From Lingula anatina (taxonomy: Eukaryota; Brachiopoda; Lingulata; Lingulida; Lingulidae): DNA of 64,000 nucleotides. Positions 45,251 to 58,938 of this stretch are shown here, piece by piece. Positions within the stretch are counted from its first letter, which is position 1, and the number at the start of each line of letters is the position of its first letter. The stretch is taken from positions 649,984 to 713,983 of the forward strand of contig NW_019776046.1 of NCBI RefSeq assembly GCF_001039355.2, read 5' to 3'. The translations under genes were made by a program, and so were the position numbers. The notes under the pieces were generated by a model. It searched no databases. It saw only the letters and a list, made by a program, of their open reading frames with translations, and was not told the origin of the DNA.

Positions 45251-47201
45251 TTTCACCTTTTTACCACAAATGCCAGCTTGAAGGCAAAACACAATATTCA
45301 ACATTAGCGTGTTATAACATAATGTAATATCATAGGCATAGAAGGTCGAGACAAGGGTAAAAACCACACCGTAATTCGATAATTTCCTTTCATATTCCAC
45401 ACCACGTTGTATTAAGCTGTATGAAGACCGTTGAACCTTTTTGTTGGAACCAGACTTGTGCACACATATTTCTGAACAACGAGGGTAATTTGAGGGTGCC
45501 TTGTTCCTGTAGGTTTGAGAAAAGGTTTCAAGGGGGTGGCTTGCTCCGGGCAGTGTAATGATATGTGACACTTTCATAAACAATTTAAGAAAAAATGCGC
45601 AGGTGTTGTGGGGTATTCTGAATGTTTGACAATAGTAATGTATGCTAACAACACCACCCTCGGGATACGGTCCTGCTTGTGATTTTTTTAAAAAAGTTTC
45701 TTCATTAATTAATGAAATGATGTAAATAAAGTTACGTGTATTTTATGTAAATGAATTCAAGTTTTCGAATTATTCAACATCGTTTGAGTAAAATCTGTCA
45801 AAAATAGTAGGTATTGCTGAGGGGGGGGAGGGAGGTCTCAAACACTTTTATAGAAATAAAAGATTCACCCGTAAAGAATTTTAAGCCAACAAGTTGGCGA
45901 TGAAAAGGAGCAAAATCTCAAGCAGACTGCAAAAAAAAGTTTAGTGCCGTTAAGGAAGGAACACATAACTTGGGATTTCAAACATAGTCTTCAGAAGTGG
46001 ATTTATTTTGCCTCAGTTATATGTAGCTCTCGTCTGTGACACTTCCTCGTCAATCTGGCGCACGTCATAAAATGTGAAAAGTTTTTTAATAACTCAACAT
46101 GTCTCCTCGTTCACTCACTGAAAATTAACAGTAAAGGACAGACACAAGTCTGATGTTCGAAATTTGACCGGTGATTGCCATATTTATTATAAGGTCCTTC
46201 TTATAAAAGAAATGATGTAATTGCGTGGATAACAATGAATGACGTTGAATAATAGCATTTACGAAATATTTAGGCATGGAAAATTGCATTAATATTTAAT
46301 TTGCAAACAAACAGTGCAGATGTTTCAGTTTTTTTGGGTTGCAGAGAGAGAGAGGCAAGTTTTGATGGTGGTTTAATATATAGATGAACTCTGGTATGGT
46401 CGACGATGCCGAATGTCCTTCAAAACAAGAGCATTTTTTTAAATTGCTTGCGAAAGTTATCAAAGCAACTGGCCCGGGTTCCTCCGTAGACACACACACA
46501 GGACACTTAACCCTCTCATATACGCCACTGTATGAAATATCACTCTCCAATATCGATGTTCGCCAACACTGTATGGGGGATATAGGAAACTAATTACACG
46601 AATCGTTATTCAATAATATCTATTACCGCTCCTTTTGTCCAAGTGCAGAAAGGAATGTGCGTAATTTTGGGGCTTTTCGGGGCTGGCTCACTGCGACGAG
46701 TGGCGTTGGAGTTTTTGAGGTCGGCCGTGGAAATGAGTATTGTAGGTGGCAAAGAGATCCCAATTCAACATTTTAGAGACATTTTTGTGGCATTTCCACT
46801 GTTTTTTTTTTAATTGTCGAAGTAGGCGATAGGGCCACAAACATCAACCGGTTCGTTTCTGTTGGAAAGGTCGCAATATTTCGTGTAAGAGGACGAGTAT
46901 TGATCTGTTTTGGGTCGAAGTAGGCTAAATATTTTGGTTTTAAAGTTAAGACACATGTTCGATCTTAAGTTCTTTTGTGAATACGTAGGCCCTAGAGTGC
47001 ACCTTGTGACACAATACAATAACCAAACGCGTTGTATCACGTAATATGAAAACACATTACACACGTGTGTTTGAGTTTTCTTTCACGGCGCATAAAGGGG
47101 GAAGGGTTTGGAAAACGATGAATACAACGTCACAACTGACTGAGCCCCCCCCCCCCCCCCCCCTTTTTTTAGCTAAAGATCTTCTTACCGCCCAGGACTT
47201 G

Positions 47202-47370
47202 CAGTGGCGGATCCAGAGATATTTTCTGACAGTCTTCCAAATTATCTTTGTTGCGCCACCCCCCCATTTTTGACCGTCTTCCGACAGAAAAAATTAGATA
47301 CCCGTCAATGTAAACTTAAAAATCTGACCGTCTTCCGGAAGACCCAGAAGACGGCCTAAATCCGCCCCTG
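47202..47370. mobile_element. hAT-like MITE
   Basis: Left end CAGTGGCGGATCCAGA and right end CTAAATCCGCCCCTG (reverse complement CAGGGGCGGATTTAG) match the common hAT terminal pattern CAGNGGCGGATYYAG. Size 169 bp; the 8-bp target duplication is not clear. A similar right end, CCAAATCCGTCACTG, sits near 59016. Confidence 0.65.
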
Positions 47371-47612
47371 ACTAGAGCCTCTGTGACCATTGAAGCAAAT
47401 TACAGATGAAGTAATAAAAGCTTTGGCTATCTGTGAAATCAACGCGCTCAGGTCCCGGTTATATTGAGATTAATTATGAAATATTTTGTGTATTATGCGG
47501 TGAAATAATTAAAAACGTATTAAGTTTCTATAGAGACGGGTTATTTTTTATCATTTTATTTGTTGTACATCAGAAAAAATTTAAAACTCGATATATATAC
47601 GTGTTAAGCACG

Positions 47613-47948
47613 TTAAAGCAACCGCGTGAAAATCAGCCCGTTGGACTTTCCATAAAAGCAGCTTTTATTTTTGACCAAAATTGGCTTCCGTAATTTCAAG
47701 TCGCTTTTGTTTCTGTTGCAAAACATCAGTATACAAAATTGAGTGAAGTCTGATCCTGAAATATATCCATCGGTGTCCAGGGACATCTTCAGTGCAATAT
47801 AGTCATCTCCCCGCCTGGCAAACTGTATTTTGTTCAGAGAAGAAAAGGGACGAGTATACAGTTTCGCTCCAGGCTTCATCTTTTGCAGCGTCCCTCTCTT
47901 TTCTTTTACAAATACTTTGAAATTATCGGCTGACTTGTTATATAAAAT
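47613..47948 (-). CDS. Candidate coding exon of unknown gene
   Basis: On the minus strand an acceptor-like CACTTTAG ends at 47949. It is followed by an open frame with protein-like composition: ILYNKSADNFKVFVKEKRGT, then MKPGAKLYTRPFSSLNKIQF, then RRGDDYIALKMSLDTDGYIS, running to a stop at 47613. I do not recognise the family. The first two thirds look more coding than the Lys/Phe-rich end, so the true exon may stop earlier at an unseen donor. No partner exon was found in the window. It may be a retrotransposed or pseudogene fragment. Confidence 0.25.
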   Translation of the reverse strand: MLYNKSADNFKVFVKEKRGTLQKMKPGAKLYTRPFSSLNKIQFARRGDDYIALKMSLDTDGYISGSDFTQFCILMFCNRNKSDLKLRKPILVKNKSCFYGKSNGLIFTRLL

Positions 47949-47999
47949 CTAAAGTGATTTATCTTCATTATAATCTTTATCTGAATCTAGAGTTGACAG

Positions 48000-50926
48000 A
48001 TGGCGGTTAAAGACTTTTCATGAATCTACATGTATATGTCAGCACAAACATCCCTTTTTTGAGGTGGGAGCGAGAGAGGGGGGGGGGACACTGCGACACG
48101 TCGGCATGTAGTGTGAGTTAACGGAAGTCCTTTGGAGTGTATTTTGATTATAGCAAGTGTTTGGAGACCGATAGTAAATATTTTAATATCAAATAAATAA
48201 ATAAATAATCTGTAATAATGTGTTAAAATAGATACAGAAGAGCAACACATTGTCCTATTGTCAATTCTTCTTGTAAAAGAAAACGTGTTATCTTTGTTAT
48301 TTCTCTTTATTTTCAATAAGGTGAATTGAATTAGTGAATTGAACTGAATATTTAAGTATTCTTTTCTTTCCCTTTTGGTCAGAGATAGTAGACGAGCTAA
48401 AGGTTTTTTCATTCTTCACTGCATTTTATTACGTGTAGTACGGTATCGTGTATCGTGTTATTTTGTGTAACTAATCTTCACAGTAATACCGTACCGAAAG
48501 TCTTGCAACATTAATCTGAATTTTGATCCCAAAATTTTTGTTGGGAAAATTATTAGACGGCGGTTGAAAGTTATTTGCTTGCGGTACCAACTGAAATATC
48601 TTGCAGCCCATGTCATTCCTTAATGTTACGAAATTTAGAAAGCTTTCATGCACCGCATGTGGGACTGCTAAGTTTCACACAGTGACCTTTTACAATGAAC
48701 ATTTGACTTGAACATTTCTGGTGAGAAAATTCAGAGATCGCTTAAAACATTTCTCCCCGGGTCGCTCTCTATTATGCTACAGAACTCTGCCAGGTATCGC
48801 ATGTCGCGTTAATCGTTGGTAGCTTTTTTCTACGGCTCAACTTTTGTTTCATGTATGTTCTGCTATAGAATATCATTTGTCGGGGTGAGAAGAATTTTTT
48901 ATGAAGTGGACCCCTATGAGCACTACCCTTATATGCCTGGTCCCAGTTTTCACAAAACAAGTTCCCCGGCTTTGTTGACTAGGATTTCCAAGAGAGTGCT
49001 GTAACACTGTTCCTGATAGGGTAAAATGTGCCCATGTGACCATGTAACGTTGGTAATAATTATTAAGTTCTTTGCAAGGGAATCTGACTTATTTATTATT
49101 ATTTTTATTTATTTATTTATTTTTCTTGTGGAACTGGGGCCTGACTTAGTTTTTGTGTAAAACCGAGACTTGGATCAAAGAGAGAAAAATTATCCACCAA
49201 TTCTGACAGATTTTGATTTTTAAACTTTTTTTTGAAAAAAAAAAAATTGAAATTATCACGTTAGCAACCAGTTGTGTACCCTGATTTTGCTCGTCTACAG
49301 GAAACCTAAAACATCTCCCGTCTCCATGCCTCTGAAGATGTAAAATCAACGCCATTGTCTTGTTTAATTTCTCCAATATCTGCCTTCATCTGTTTTTCTA
49401 TCCTGAATTTCTGAGATTACTGGCATCTCATATCTAATTCCTCGCTGTAACTGGGCAAAGTCTGAAACGCAGGGTGCAGAGCGGGGTCTACTTCATAAAA
49501 CTTCTGACGTGACTCGTCATAATGAGCTTCATTTTGCAAGGAAAATGAAAAGAAAGTGAGTGAAATTTGAGATCGTGAAGAAAACGGGGACACCTTAGTA
49601 GCAAGGCATTATGTTAAGTTTCTAGAACAGATTTGTCATAGCACTGGAGAGGAGAAACGTACTGATATACGCCAGATATAGGTGAACTGAAGACAGGGGG
49701 TGAGTCAGGGTAAATATGTATTCTTTTTTCAATAAGAATGACCACAGACAACAACACATTGCAACTGTCTACTAGAGGTATGTTGGTGATGCCGTCTTTC
49801 TTCTTCTTCCTTTCTGTGCAAAGTCTTAGTCCAGTACAAAAATGTGCACATAATTAGCCAGAGAAATATTTGTGATCATATATGTGTATTGGCTCGTTAC
49901 TATATTGTATAACTAGTGATCTAGAGAATGATTCGAGAATTTTTCGATAAGAAACTTCTTTTGTATTTGAACGGGTTTGCAAAGCCCAATTTATGCAGTA
50001 TTCTGCAGTACAAAAATGGTATTTTAAAAAGCGAAATTGTCTCCGCTTTTATGACATCATCAGCTAGCCCAGCTCGTATTTCGGACACTAGTAACTCATC
50101 GGGTGGCCTTTTGCTGGGCTGACGACTGGCAAAACTAGTGCAGTGTTTTATCTGTTTATCGTCGAAGTCTAAATTTAACCAAGGTTTAAAATAGGCAGGG
50201 TGCACTATCTAGGGCATATATTTCACTTGTTTATTATGATTTTTTTTTTTGCTAAAGACATACACACAGTCCTTGCAAATTCTTTTGCAATAGCCAAACT
50301 CCAATACCAATAGACGTTAACATGCCTGCCATTGTTTGTTTATATGCACGACTTTTGCACTTACCTTTTTTTCGATAAAAAACCCAGGCCACCTAAGATG
50401 TAAGATGAAAGTGTAAAGTTACTCGTGCACCGCGCGACGCGCCATGAATCTTAACTTCTCTGCAACGCTCAGAAAAGGTGTAACCTCCCATAAAACTGTC
50501 GTAAAAAGACGGCGTGTCGTATGACAACGCACCGGTATCTGAAGTCACCCAGTCAGAAACCCGACGGGGACATGTTTGTATATACCCGCTGTCATATCGG
50601 GTGTCGTTCTTTCAAGTTTGACAACCGTACCGGAAGAAAAACGCATGGAGCGCTAAATAAACTATTAATTTTTTGGGGTATTTTGCAAAATACACTTGAT
50701 CATCTTTGTGGTGATCTTTATTGTGAGCAAATACTGGAACACCACAGAAATGTATCACAATGTACAAGATACAGGGCTGGAGCCAGGAAGTTTAAAGGGG
50801 ATCTTTTGCTGAAAAAAGTGAACGTTTGTGCCTCTTAGCTATAGCTGACTCGACTTGAGAATTTGCAGGGATCCTTTATTATGATTTAGAGCAGATCTTC
50901 CCGGCTAAAGAAAAAAAGTTGGGAAA
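48000..50926. other. Intergenic stretch without recognised gene
   Basis: AT-rich, with scattered homopolymers and TATT repeats (49090-49125). No convincing exon chain on either strand. Confidence 0.4.
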
Positions 50927-51069
50927 NNNNNNNNNNNNNNNNNNNNNNNNNNNNNNNNNNNNNNNNNNNNNNNNNNNNNNNNNNNNNNNNNNNNNNNNNN
51001 NNNNNNNNNNNNNNNNNNNNNNNNNNNNNNNNNNNNNNNNNNNNNNNNNNNNNNNNNNNNNNNNNNNNN
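50927..51069. other. Sequencing gap (143 N)
   Basis: A run of N followed at once by about 24 T, so the gap may have been caused by a homopolymer or repeat. Confidence 0.99.
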
Positions 51070-52879
51070 TTTTTTTTTTTTTTTTTTTTTTTTAGAATGA
51101 AGTAAAAATAATTATATATATATATAAAAAGTCATGATTGTGTTGAAGGTCGAGGCAGGATAATTAAATTTCTAATTTAGTTCGGATTTTCCATACAACG
51201 TCAAACATATAGAAAATAGCCCAAAACTCTTATGCCCTTTATCAAGTGAATCGACCGGAAGACCAATCGCCATTTTAAATCTGTCAACCGTTGCAAATTT
51301 TTGTCACTTTTCCAAGGTGCCTTGATCATCAAGAAAGGCTTTCCTATCATTACGCGGCTTTAAATTTAAAGGTTACTGGTCACTTGTTCAAGCTGACCTC
51401 TGAAAACTACTAGTCCGAATCAAATTTGACAAGTTCGAAGATCAGGTCTAAAGATGAGATCTATAATAGCAGAAACCTTATCTGAAATAATCGCTAAAAA
51501 TCTCGCTAGTTTGATCTGAGTATGTTATTAGTCCAACGCTAAAAATACCAGTCAGTTGTCTTAGACCAGTAGCAAATCAGCAGACTTTGTACGTTTATAG
51601 ACCAGTTGTGTCTACTTTTAAACATTTTCAATATTTTGCCCATTTACCGGATACAAAGGATAATCTGCTTACTAGTGGCCATTCAATCGCCTTTGATGAA
51701 TTCCTTCAACATGTTTATTTCACGCAGTGTCAAATCTTGAATACCAGGGTTTTGAACAGAAGCTGAAATCATAAAGAGCACACACGTCTCCTCTTGTGTA
51801 TTCACCAGTTTTTTTTTTTCTGTTTTCTGCTCAACGCCAAGAGGAGGCATGTTAATCTGCTAATTGCATTCAGCTAGAGTCCCCTGGGAGTTGGATCGAT
51901 CTATATAGAATGATAGTTTCATCGGGAGTGGACCCATTCATGTGTATTATCCTCCTCACATCAACCAGCCTGTACACCAAAGAGATTTGTAAGTCCATGC
52001 AGCCTTCCGCCATTGTCCGCTCTGATAACTTCTTTGTAATTCCAGCCACTTAGTGACCATTAAGTGGACATAGAGTGGACGAAAAGTGGACTTGTTGACG
52101 CATCTCGTACCAGGGCCTGCGATTTTATCTGTGTTAACAAATTTAATAAGAGGATGATTGTGGACAGTGGTAGTGAACCGCAATTATTTTATTAAGTCAC
52201 TGCTGCTGCTACAAATTTCTTTTCAACAGAAGGATACAGAGGAAGAAGGGGAGGGGGGGGGGTTGCAACCTCATCTTAACAAATGGGAAGTTTAACAACG
52301 TTTACATAATTTTGATCTGAATTTGGGGTTAACTTAAATGCCGAAAATGTTGTCTACTTTGACTTATGTGAAATCTGCAGCGACCCACTTTTTAAAATGA
52401 TATACATTGTGTTTTTCTATATGACATGACATAAATATATGAAAGTTTTTATACCAGTAGTCATTTTACGTATGTTGATTTAACTTCTATAGTAGAACAA
52501 AATGTTCAAACTTTAAGTTGAATCCATTAATCGGTCTTAGGTTTTTCTGCGAAACTAGAATATGAAAAAAAAAATTGGGAGCCGTTTTTTTTTCAATTAA
52601 CATTTCATACCGCTGCTTTTAAGCCTCTGCTAAACTTGGCTTGAGACGGCTTCGAGAATGAAATTTTGGCTCACTTTCACAATGGCTTAACGAGTCACAA
52701 CCGGTTCGTGTTGTTGAATTTTGTCGCGGTTCTTAACACACACAATTTGGACATAACAACATAAAGATAATCTCTTATTTCATTAACGATTTAGCCTGTG
52801 GACAATACTTATATTACACTTCTAAGTGCAATGGCGCATAGAAAGCAAGGAGTGCATCCCCGTCAGTCTCACCCTCCTC
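51070..52879. other. Intergenic stretch without recognised gene
   Basis: No coding pattern. GAGTCCCCTGGGAGTTGGAT with GATCGATCTAT at 51878-51907 looks like a decayed end of the family A MITE. Confidence 0.4.
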
Positions 52880-53105
52880 CTTACCTGAAATACAAGGGCT
52901 GCTAATATAGAAGACAAAATTGAAGAAGATTGAAAAAATTAGTAAGAGACTACTAGCGACCCCTGTGGTCAGAGAGAGCCTCCTACTTGGGCTTATGAGT
53001 TAACCTCCTATATCAGGGGCTTCTAAACTAGAACACAAGATTACAGTGTGAACCATACAACATTTTTATAACAGGCAGCTAGCGCACCTCGTGCTCAGAG
53101 AGTAC
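52880..53105. repeat. Two tandem copies of an interspersed unit
   Basis: A unit of about 125 bases with (G)GGGCT(T)CTAATATAGAA-type start, then ACAAAATT, then a GCTAGCGCACC/ACTAGCGACCC segment and GTGGTCAGAGAG, occurs twice in tandem and once more at 41195-41295. Confidence 0.55.
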
Positions 53106-53397
53106 TTATAATTGACATGTTTGAAAGCGGCCTCCGTGGAGCAGTGCAGAAACTGCGTCGAAACAACGCGTCTGTCGCACCGCCGTGGCGACGTAATCCG
53201 AGCACCGTGTCCCGCGGGTGAGCGGAATAGACTTAACTTAGCCCAGGCACCGCGGTTTTTAGTAGACTGGATTATTAGCCAGGGGATACTGGAGGATCCG
53301 GTATCTTCTAGTGGAAAGGAGGGGGGGGGGGCACAGGGAAGAATGCAAAATTTAGAAAATGATTTGCAACGCTTCGAGCATGAAAAAAACAAATATA

Positions 53398-53424
53398 AAT
53401 AAATAAATAAATAAATAAATAAAA
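53398..53424. repeat. (AAAT)n microsatellite
   Basis: About six AAAT units. Confidence 0.9.
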
Positions 53425-53606
53425 CAGTTCAGGTATTTGTGATTATAGCGGTGACTTCCCCATAAACTTTGAAACCCAGGGCAATCATTTCGTAGACGAA
53501 GATGATCTCGGTCACGTCGGATTCTATAGCCACGTTATTTTTTTATTCTGTGATAGCACTACGGTAATAAAACTAACATTGAACTATGTTTTACGTGTAT
53601 TTCATC

Positions 53607-53774
53607 AGGCAATTTGCTTTTGTTGAACACACATTACAAAAGACGTCAAACAGCTCCGCGGGAGGCTCACATGATGCCATATGACTTCCTCATGGGACAA
53701 AGTCTTGTAAAGAGTTTGTATTCTGCTCAGTGCAAAATTGCGCAATATCAGTTCAACAACGATGATGAAGAAGT
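53607..53774 (+). CDS. Candidate internal exon (unrecognised)
   Basis: An acceptor-like TTTCATCAG is followed by an open frame that includes MLLLNTHYKRRQTAPREAHM and MPYDFLMGQSLVKSLYSAQC, then QYQFNNDDEE, and meets a donor-like GAA/GTAGGC at about 53775. Composition and splice-like borders suggest a real exon, but I do not recognise the protein and found no partner exon. Confidence 0.2.
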
Positions 53775-54695
53775 AGGCCTATTATTTATCGTTTCATCTG
53801 ATTTCTAACATATCCTAAAACCACCATTTAGTTAAACCTTTTGGGTTTCAGAAATCAGGAGATTAACCAACCCCTCAACTACTATTGATGTACCGGCGGC
53901 GAATCAATATACGGTATGGCGTAAGGAGAGCTACAGTCTAGCGAACTAAAGCAGTGACGATAAATCCAGAGGCAACACGTGTTCAAACTGTGACGTCAGA
54001 AGCAGGGATCACGTGCTGAGATTGTGACGGCCGGAGGAAAAGCTGCAATCGAAAAAAAAACGTGATGTTCATCTACTAATATTGTGAATATACAAGGTAC
54101 GTGGCTTGGATCTAGATTCCATAAGTAGATTATATATGTATGAGATCGGGCCCACGTGTTTATTTGTCCTAGCTAGGGTCCTAGGTACAAATGTATAAGA
54201 GAGAGAGGAGGGGGGGAGGGAGAGGGAGAGGAGAGTGGGGCACCGCTCTTTGCTGTGTCACACGCAGAAACGCTCACAAAAACATACAGGCTTTTCAAAC
54301 AGACAAGAATGATTCTATGGTCATGAACTGTTATTAAGATCTTGATCCATAGCGCGTCACGAGACGGCAAATTCGTCGGTTAGGCCATTTAAACTTCTGT
54401 GTGTAGAGGGTGGGATTGGTAAGAGTTATGAGTAGAAAAAAAACAGCAGTTCTGTGTTTGTTTACTAGTGTTTACTATAACACGACTAATTAGCCCATTT
54501 GTGTTGCGGATCAGAGATAATGGACTCTATTAAATGCGCTGCCTTAAATGCGTGCTAATGTAAAGCAGGCGGAATTATTTTCCAAATAGTCCGAAGTTCT
54601 TTGTAGTTGATGCAGAATTTATGTTTGCGTTTATTAAAAAGTATTTCAGTTTAAGTACCTCGGTACTGTAACTTAATTGATGGAGACATTAATAT

Positions 54696-54699
54696 CATA

Positions 54700-54730
<31 letters not shown>

Positions 54731-54741
54731 CGTGTGCGCAC
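54696..54741. repeat. (GT)n microsatellite
   Basis: GT-repeat tract. The 53825-56340 surroundings hold no recognised gene. Confidence 0.85.
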
Positions 54742-56346
54742 GCATCGTTATCATCTAGAGAAACAATCGTTTTAGCGTCCTGTCGAAATTGACATTTTTT
54801 ACATGTAAGTAGAATAGTTGTTTTATGCTGTGCTTACTGTTTATAGTATTTATTTACTTATAACCTCGACCTGTACATCGAACGTTTGTTGTGTACGGTG
54901 AATTTTCTCCTCTTCATGTGAATGCCTGCATGTACTCGTATACTTAACCCGTTATCTCCACCATCTAGTGAGATGTACATCCATTTCTTTTGTTAAAACA
55001 AGGCCATAATGAGTTTCTGATACAGATATTGTATTCTCTCCTTCATTAAAGAAGAGCACAGTCACGTTTTCACTGGCAGAGTGGTTGAACATACGCTCGA
55101 CCCTGGTTCACCCTCAACAGATGCAACCTTGGCAGCGAGAAAACAAATAATATTTGGATCTTAATATTTCCTATTTATCGTCATCTTAGCTGTATTTTGA
55201 ATAATCTCAACGCGAAATTAAACAAACTATACGATTGGAATATTTCTTATCATACCCAGTACAATCCCCCATATGAAAGCACACCTGCAAAGATAAAGCC
55301 GATAAGACAACTTGATAAAATCACTAACTTCTCAGAGATTCCTATTAAACCTTGCCCCTGAGGTTAAGGCGTGACCTAATCGTTGCTATTAAATAGAAAT
55401 AAAACCACAATTACAATATTTCATTCATGTTTTATTGGACGCGGGTCGACCTTAATAAATAGGTCAACTCATGCAAGTGCAGTATTCAAAATGTAGTTGA
55501 ATTTGTTTTTAATGGATTGAATAAGATTATCTAAAATAATGGAAAATGTCAATAAATGAAATGAACGTTAAAAGTATAAAGTACGTTATATGAAACCAAG
55601 CAAAACAAAATATGATGACCTTCATGAAATGGACAGTAACGTGGACTATTAACTGAATAAGGAAAAAAAAAGAAACGCTGTTACAAAATCAATTACGTCC
55701 CCATTAAACTATAATTTAATTAAAACTGTACCTTATCATTTTCAACTATCAAATCATAAAATTCATATTCATTATAATCTTTTATCAACTTTATACCCCT
55801 GTTTGAAATGACTGAGATCTATTACGACAACTTACGCATACTTGTGGTCTCTGAGAAAGGCGGGACGGGTTAGCAAGCTTGACGGGCCATATATCAAATC
55901 ATTAATTTTAATAAATCATAAATGGGGTCCCGACGTATTTTATATAACTATGTCCATTGCCAGGGGGAGTTTTGTCATTTCACATGCTAGACGACGAAGA
56001 AGCCATGCAAAGATTCAAACCCTCAGTGAAAGTATAGCACAGAATAGCAGTTCAGTATGATGGATCGGTATTTTTAGCACGGAAAGTCTGAAAGTACAGT
56101 TTCAGTACATGTTCTCCAAATGCACTAGGCTAAACTTTTTTTGTCACATTTGGCACTTGTTATTGGAGTAGTTGGGTCACATCATATTGAATCGATCTTA
56201 ATAAGGTCATCTCCATCATTAAACGCAGAAAGAGTATACCGCTCTGTGAAAAAGAACGGTAAGTTGATAGCTGTGTGTTGTTGTTTATTTTGTGAGCTTA
56301 TATTCCTGTTGCCGCTTTTTTGTACTTCATACCGTTGTTGGCGTTC

Positions 56347-56373
56347 TAGATAGATAGATAGATAGATAGATAG
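56347..56373. repeat. (ATAG)n microsatellite
   Basis: About six to seven TAGA units. Confidence 0.9.
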
Positions 56374-56636
56374 ACATAGCTTGGATTCTTTTAAGCTAAA
56401 ATGGTTACTGAAGAAGAATTTATTAACATAAAAGAAAAAATATCTGGACGCAGTTGCATATCTTCACAAACGTGGCCTTACATGGCGTTTTTAAATTGTC
56501 TCTTCAGTTATTATTGATCTATTTTAATCTAATTATTTTTCAATGAAGACATTGCCTTCCCCCACCCTGCCCTTTAGAGCCCAGTCTATGCCTATTATCG
56601 AACGGCGCAGAAGCATGCTGACAATAGAGAGAAAAA

Positions 56637-56850
56637 GACCCCATTCTCAGAGATTTGATCAATCCAAAGAAGATCGACCTAACTCCCTGGGGGTTCACGC
56701 TAAATAGCTGTCAGCCGAGCGGGCACGAGACTAATTACCCCCTTACAGCTTGTAGGAGGCGGGCTGACATTTAAGCCGGATTATCTGACAGTAATCTAGT
56801 GAGACTCCCCACGGGGATAGATCGATCTAAAATCTATGGGAATACGCCCT
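56637..56850. mobile_element. Family A MITE, third copy
   Basis: Shares TCCCTGGGGGTTCACGCTAA and AGTAATCTAGTGAGACTCCC, in order, with the copy at 16721-18097. It has an uninterrupted ACATTTAAGCCGG at the site where that copy holds the TTAA element. Confidence 0.85.
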
Positions 56851-57041
56851 ATAGTGTTCAGTTTAATTCATAAAAAGAAGAAGACCCAATCTATGCAAAA
56901 CAAAAAATATGAACTGAAATTCATCCTCTTTTATGGCAAGTTGTTTTTGAATGTTAACATTTTTTAAAGAACAGATTTTACTTCACATCCGATAGGTCTC
57001 CCTCTCCCTCCGCTCTTACCCTCATCTTGCTATTTTCTTCC

Positions 57042-57043
<2 letters not shown>

Positions 57044-57095
<52 letters not shown>
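57044..57095. repeat. (CT)n microsatellite
   Basis: About 25 CT units. The 57100-58740 stretch after it is C-rich in places (57480-57660) but holds no recognised exon. Confidence 0.95.
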
Positions 57096-57098
<3 letters not shown>

Positions 57099-58749
57099 AA
57101 TTGCAATAATTATTCAAAAAAATTCAGCACTCTGCGAGCTAGGTTTTCAAGCAAGGTTTTTATTAGCAATTGGCTAAATATTGATGGTATATTCGACAAG
57201 AGTCGCCAAATAGGCAAAATGCTGTGCCTTTCTCCTATCACTTGGGGAGTTCGTGATATATTTTTGATAGATTTGTTGTCGTTTGGGTGCCTTCTGGTGT
57301 GGAGAAATTGAGACGACTGATTGTTAAATAAGACTGTAATTAAAGATGTTTACAACCGTCTGAAGAATGTTGTGCTCGTGAGTGAGTTTCCTTTGATGTC
57401 ACCAATACAAATATACCTGTGGTCACACACGTGCGCTACTTTACACCACAAATCGATTCAACTCGCGTCTTTCAGTTTACAACCCCCCACCCAGATTTTA
57501 GAATCTCAAGATTGCAGACCCTCAGCTAATAGAACCCACTCCAACCAGACTTCATACCCTCGGATCATGGCCCCACCCCTACATTGCAGACCCCCCCCCC
57601 CAATCAGATTACAACCTACCCCCCTCCCTCAGTGACAAATCTCCCACATCCTCAAATTTATATATCCAAGCTACCACCGTTTCTGTATTTTGCAGCCGTA
57701 ATAACCTTTAATCTTTCGAAGGAACATAAAGATGTATATTTTGACAGTGTTTCCGTTAATGTGATGAGATGCAACTCTTCAGACGCCACCATTACCTTTA
57801 ACTCATGTCAGAGACATGTTTTATCTTTTTTTACGATTATAGCTTTATAAATGGCAAGGTTAGCACCACTTATACATGTATATCTAAACGCAATGTATCC
57901 AAGAGTAGAAACAAACATGGGCAAATTGCCGACCCCCCCCCCTCCTTCTTAACTAAAACGGGTGCCAAACTTCTGAAAATATTTACAACACCACCGCTGT
58001 AGCATCCGGGATTGACACCTTCATAAATTGCTTTGAACTTGTTTGTTAAACATGATCTACATTATTCAACTACGGGCATTAGATTGATGCTACCATTGTT
58101 GCAGCGTCCGTCTTAACACGCGAAGGTGCGTGCTCACACCGGTGTGTCAAACGCCGTGGGTTTATGTCTCGCTGACTCAGATGTGAATTATGAAAGATGA
58201 ATTCTTGAACTACATGTACACTTAATGACTTTGTCCTCCAGACTTTCCAAAGCACAATCAAAACCCCAACATACAGATTGCCGTTAAGACATTAAAGCTC
58301 GGTAGTAGATCAAAATTTGGTTAAAAAAAGCAAATCGCTTTAAAAGAGATTAAACGCGTTACTTAATGTATGGTTTGCCTTTTAACCTTTTTAACACAAC
58401 AGGCTAGCTATGAAAAAAGTTAACCTAATTGTCACTGAGGATAGACTTGGTTCTTAAATATCTACCCAGGACTGCCGGTTCTGAAACCTCGGGTGGTTAG
58501 GCCCTACTGGTATACTTTACCCACAAAGATATGATACGAGAGGTAAAAGACGTGGAATACTTTTTGCCTTTTTTCTTTTTCTTTACTTCCTGCATCTCAG
58601 ACATTCACCTTAACAAAATATCTATTCACCAGGTAAAAAAATAGAACAAATGCCACAATGCTGTAAGGCACAGGTACAAAGAAGAGGCTATAGGCCCAAG
58701 TGCATATTGATAAATTGTATAAATTGTGATAGCAGAAAGAGCTTTATTG

Positions 58750-58938
58750 TGTGTGTTTGTGTGTGTATGTGTGTGTGCGTGCGTGCTTGTGTGCGTGCGT
58801 GCTTGTGTGCGTGCGTATGTGTGTGCACACGTACGTGTGTGTGTGTGTGTGTGTCTGTGTGTGTGTTTGTGTGTGTGCGTGTGTTTGTGTGTGTGCGTGT
58901 GTGTGTATGTGTGTGTGTGTGTGTTTGTGTGCGTGTGT
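58750..58938. repeat. (TG)n compound microsatellite
   Basis: About 190 bases of TGTG with CG and TT variants. It generates long Cys/Val and His/Thr frames on both strands that are not genes. 58940-61394 beyond it shows no recognised gene. Confidence 0.97.

Noticed and set aside
50521-50838. A 105-codon plus-strand frame
   Set aside because: No domain, homologue or splice structure recognised; length is within chance expectation for this much DNA.
51956-52183. A minus-strand frame that might be a transposase piece
   Set aside because: No catalytic motif or terminal repeats nearby; the frame contains simple GTGGAC-type repetition.
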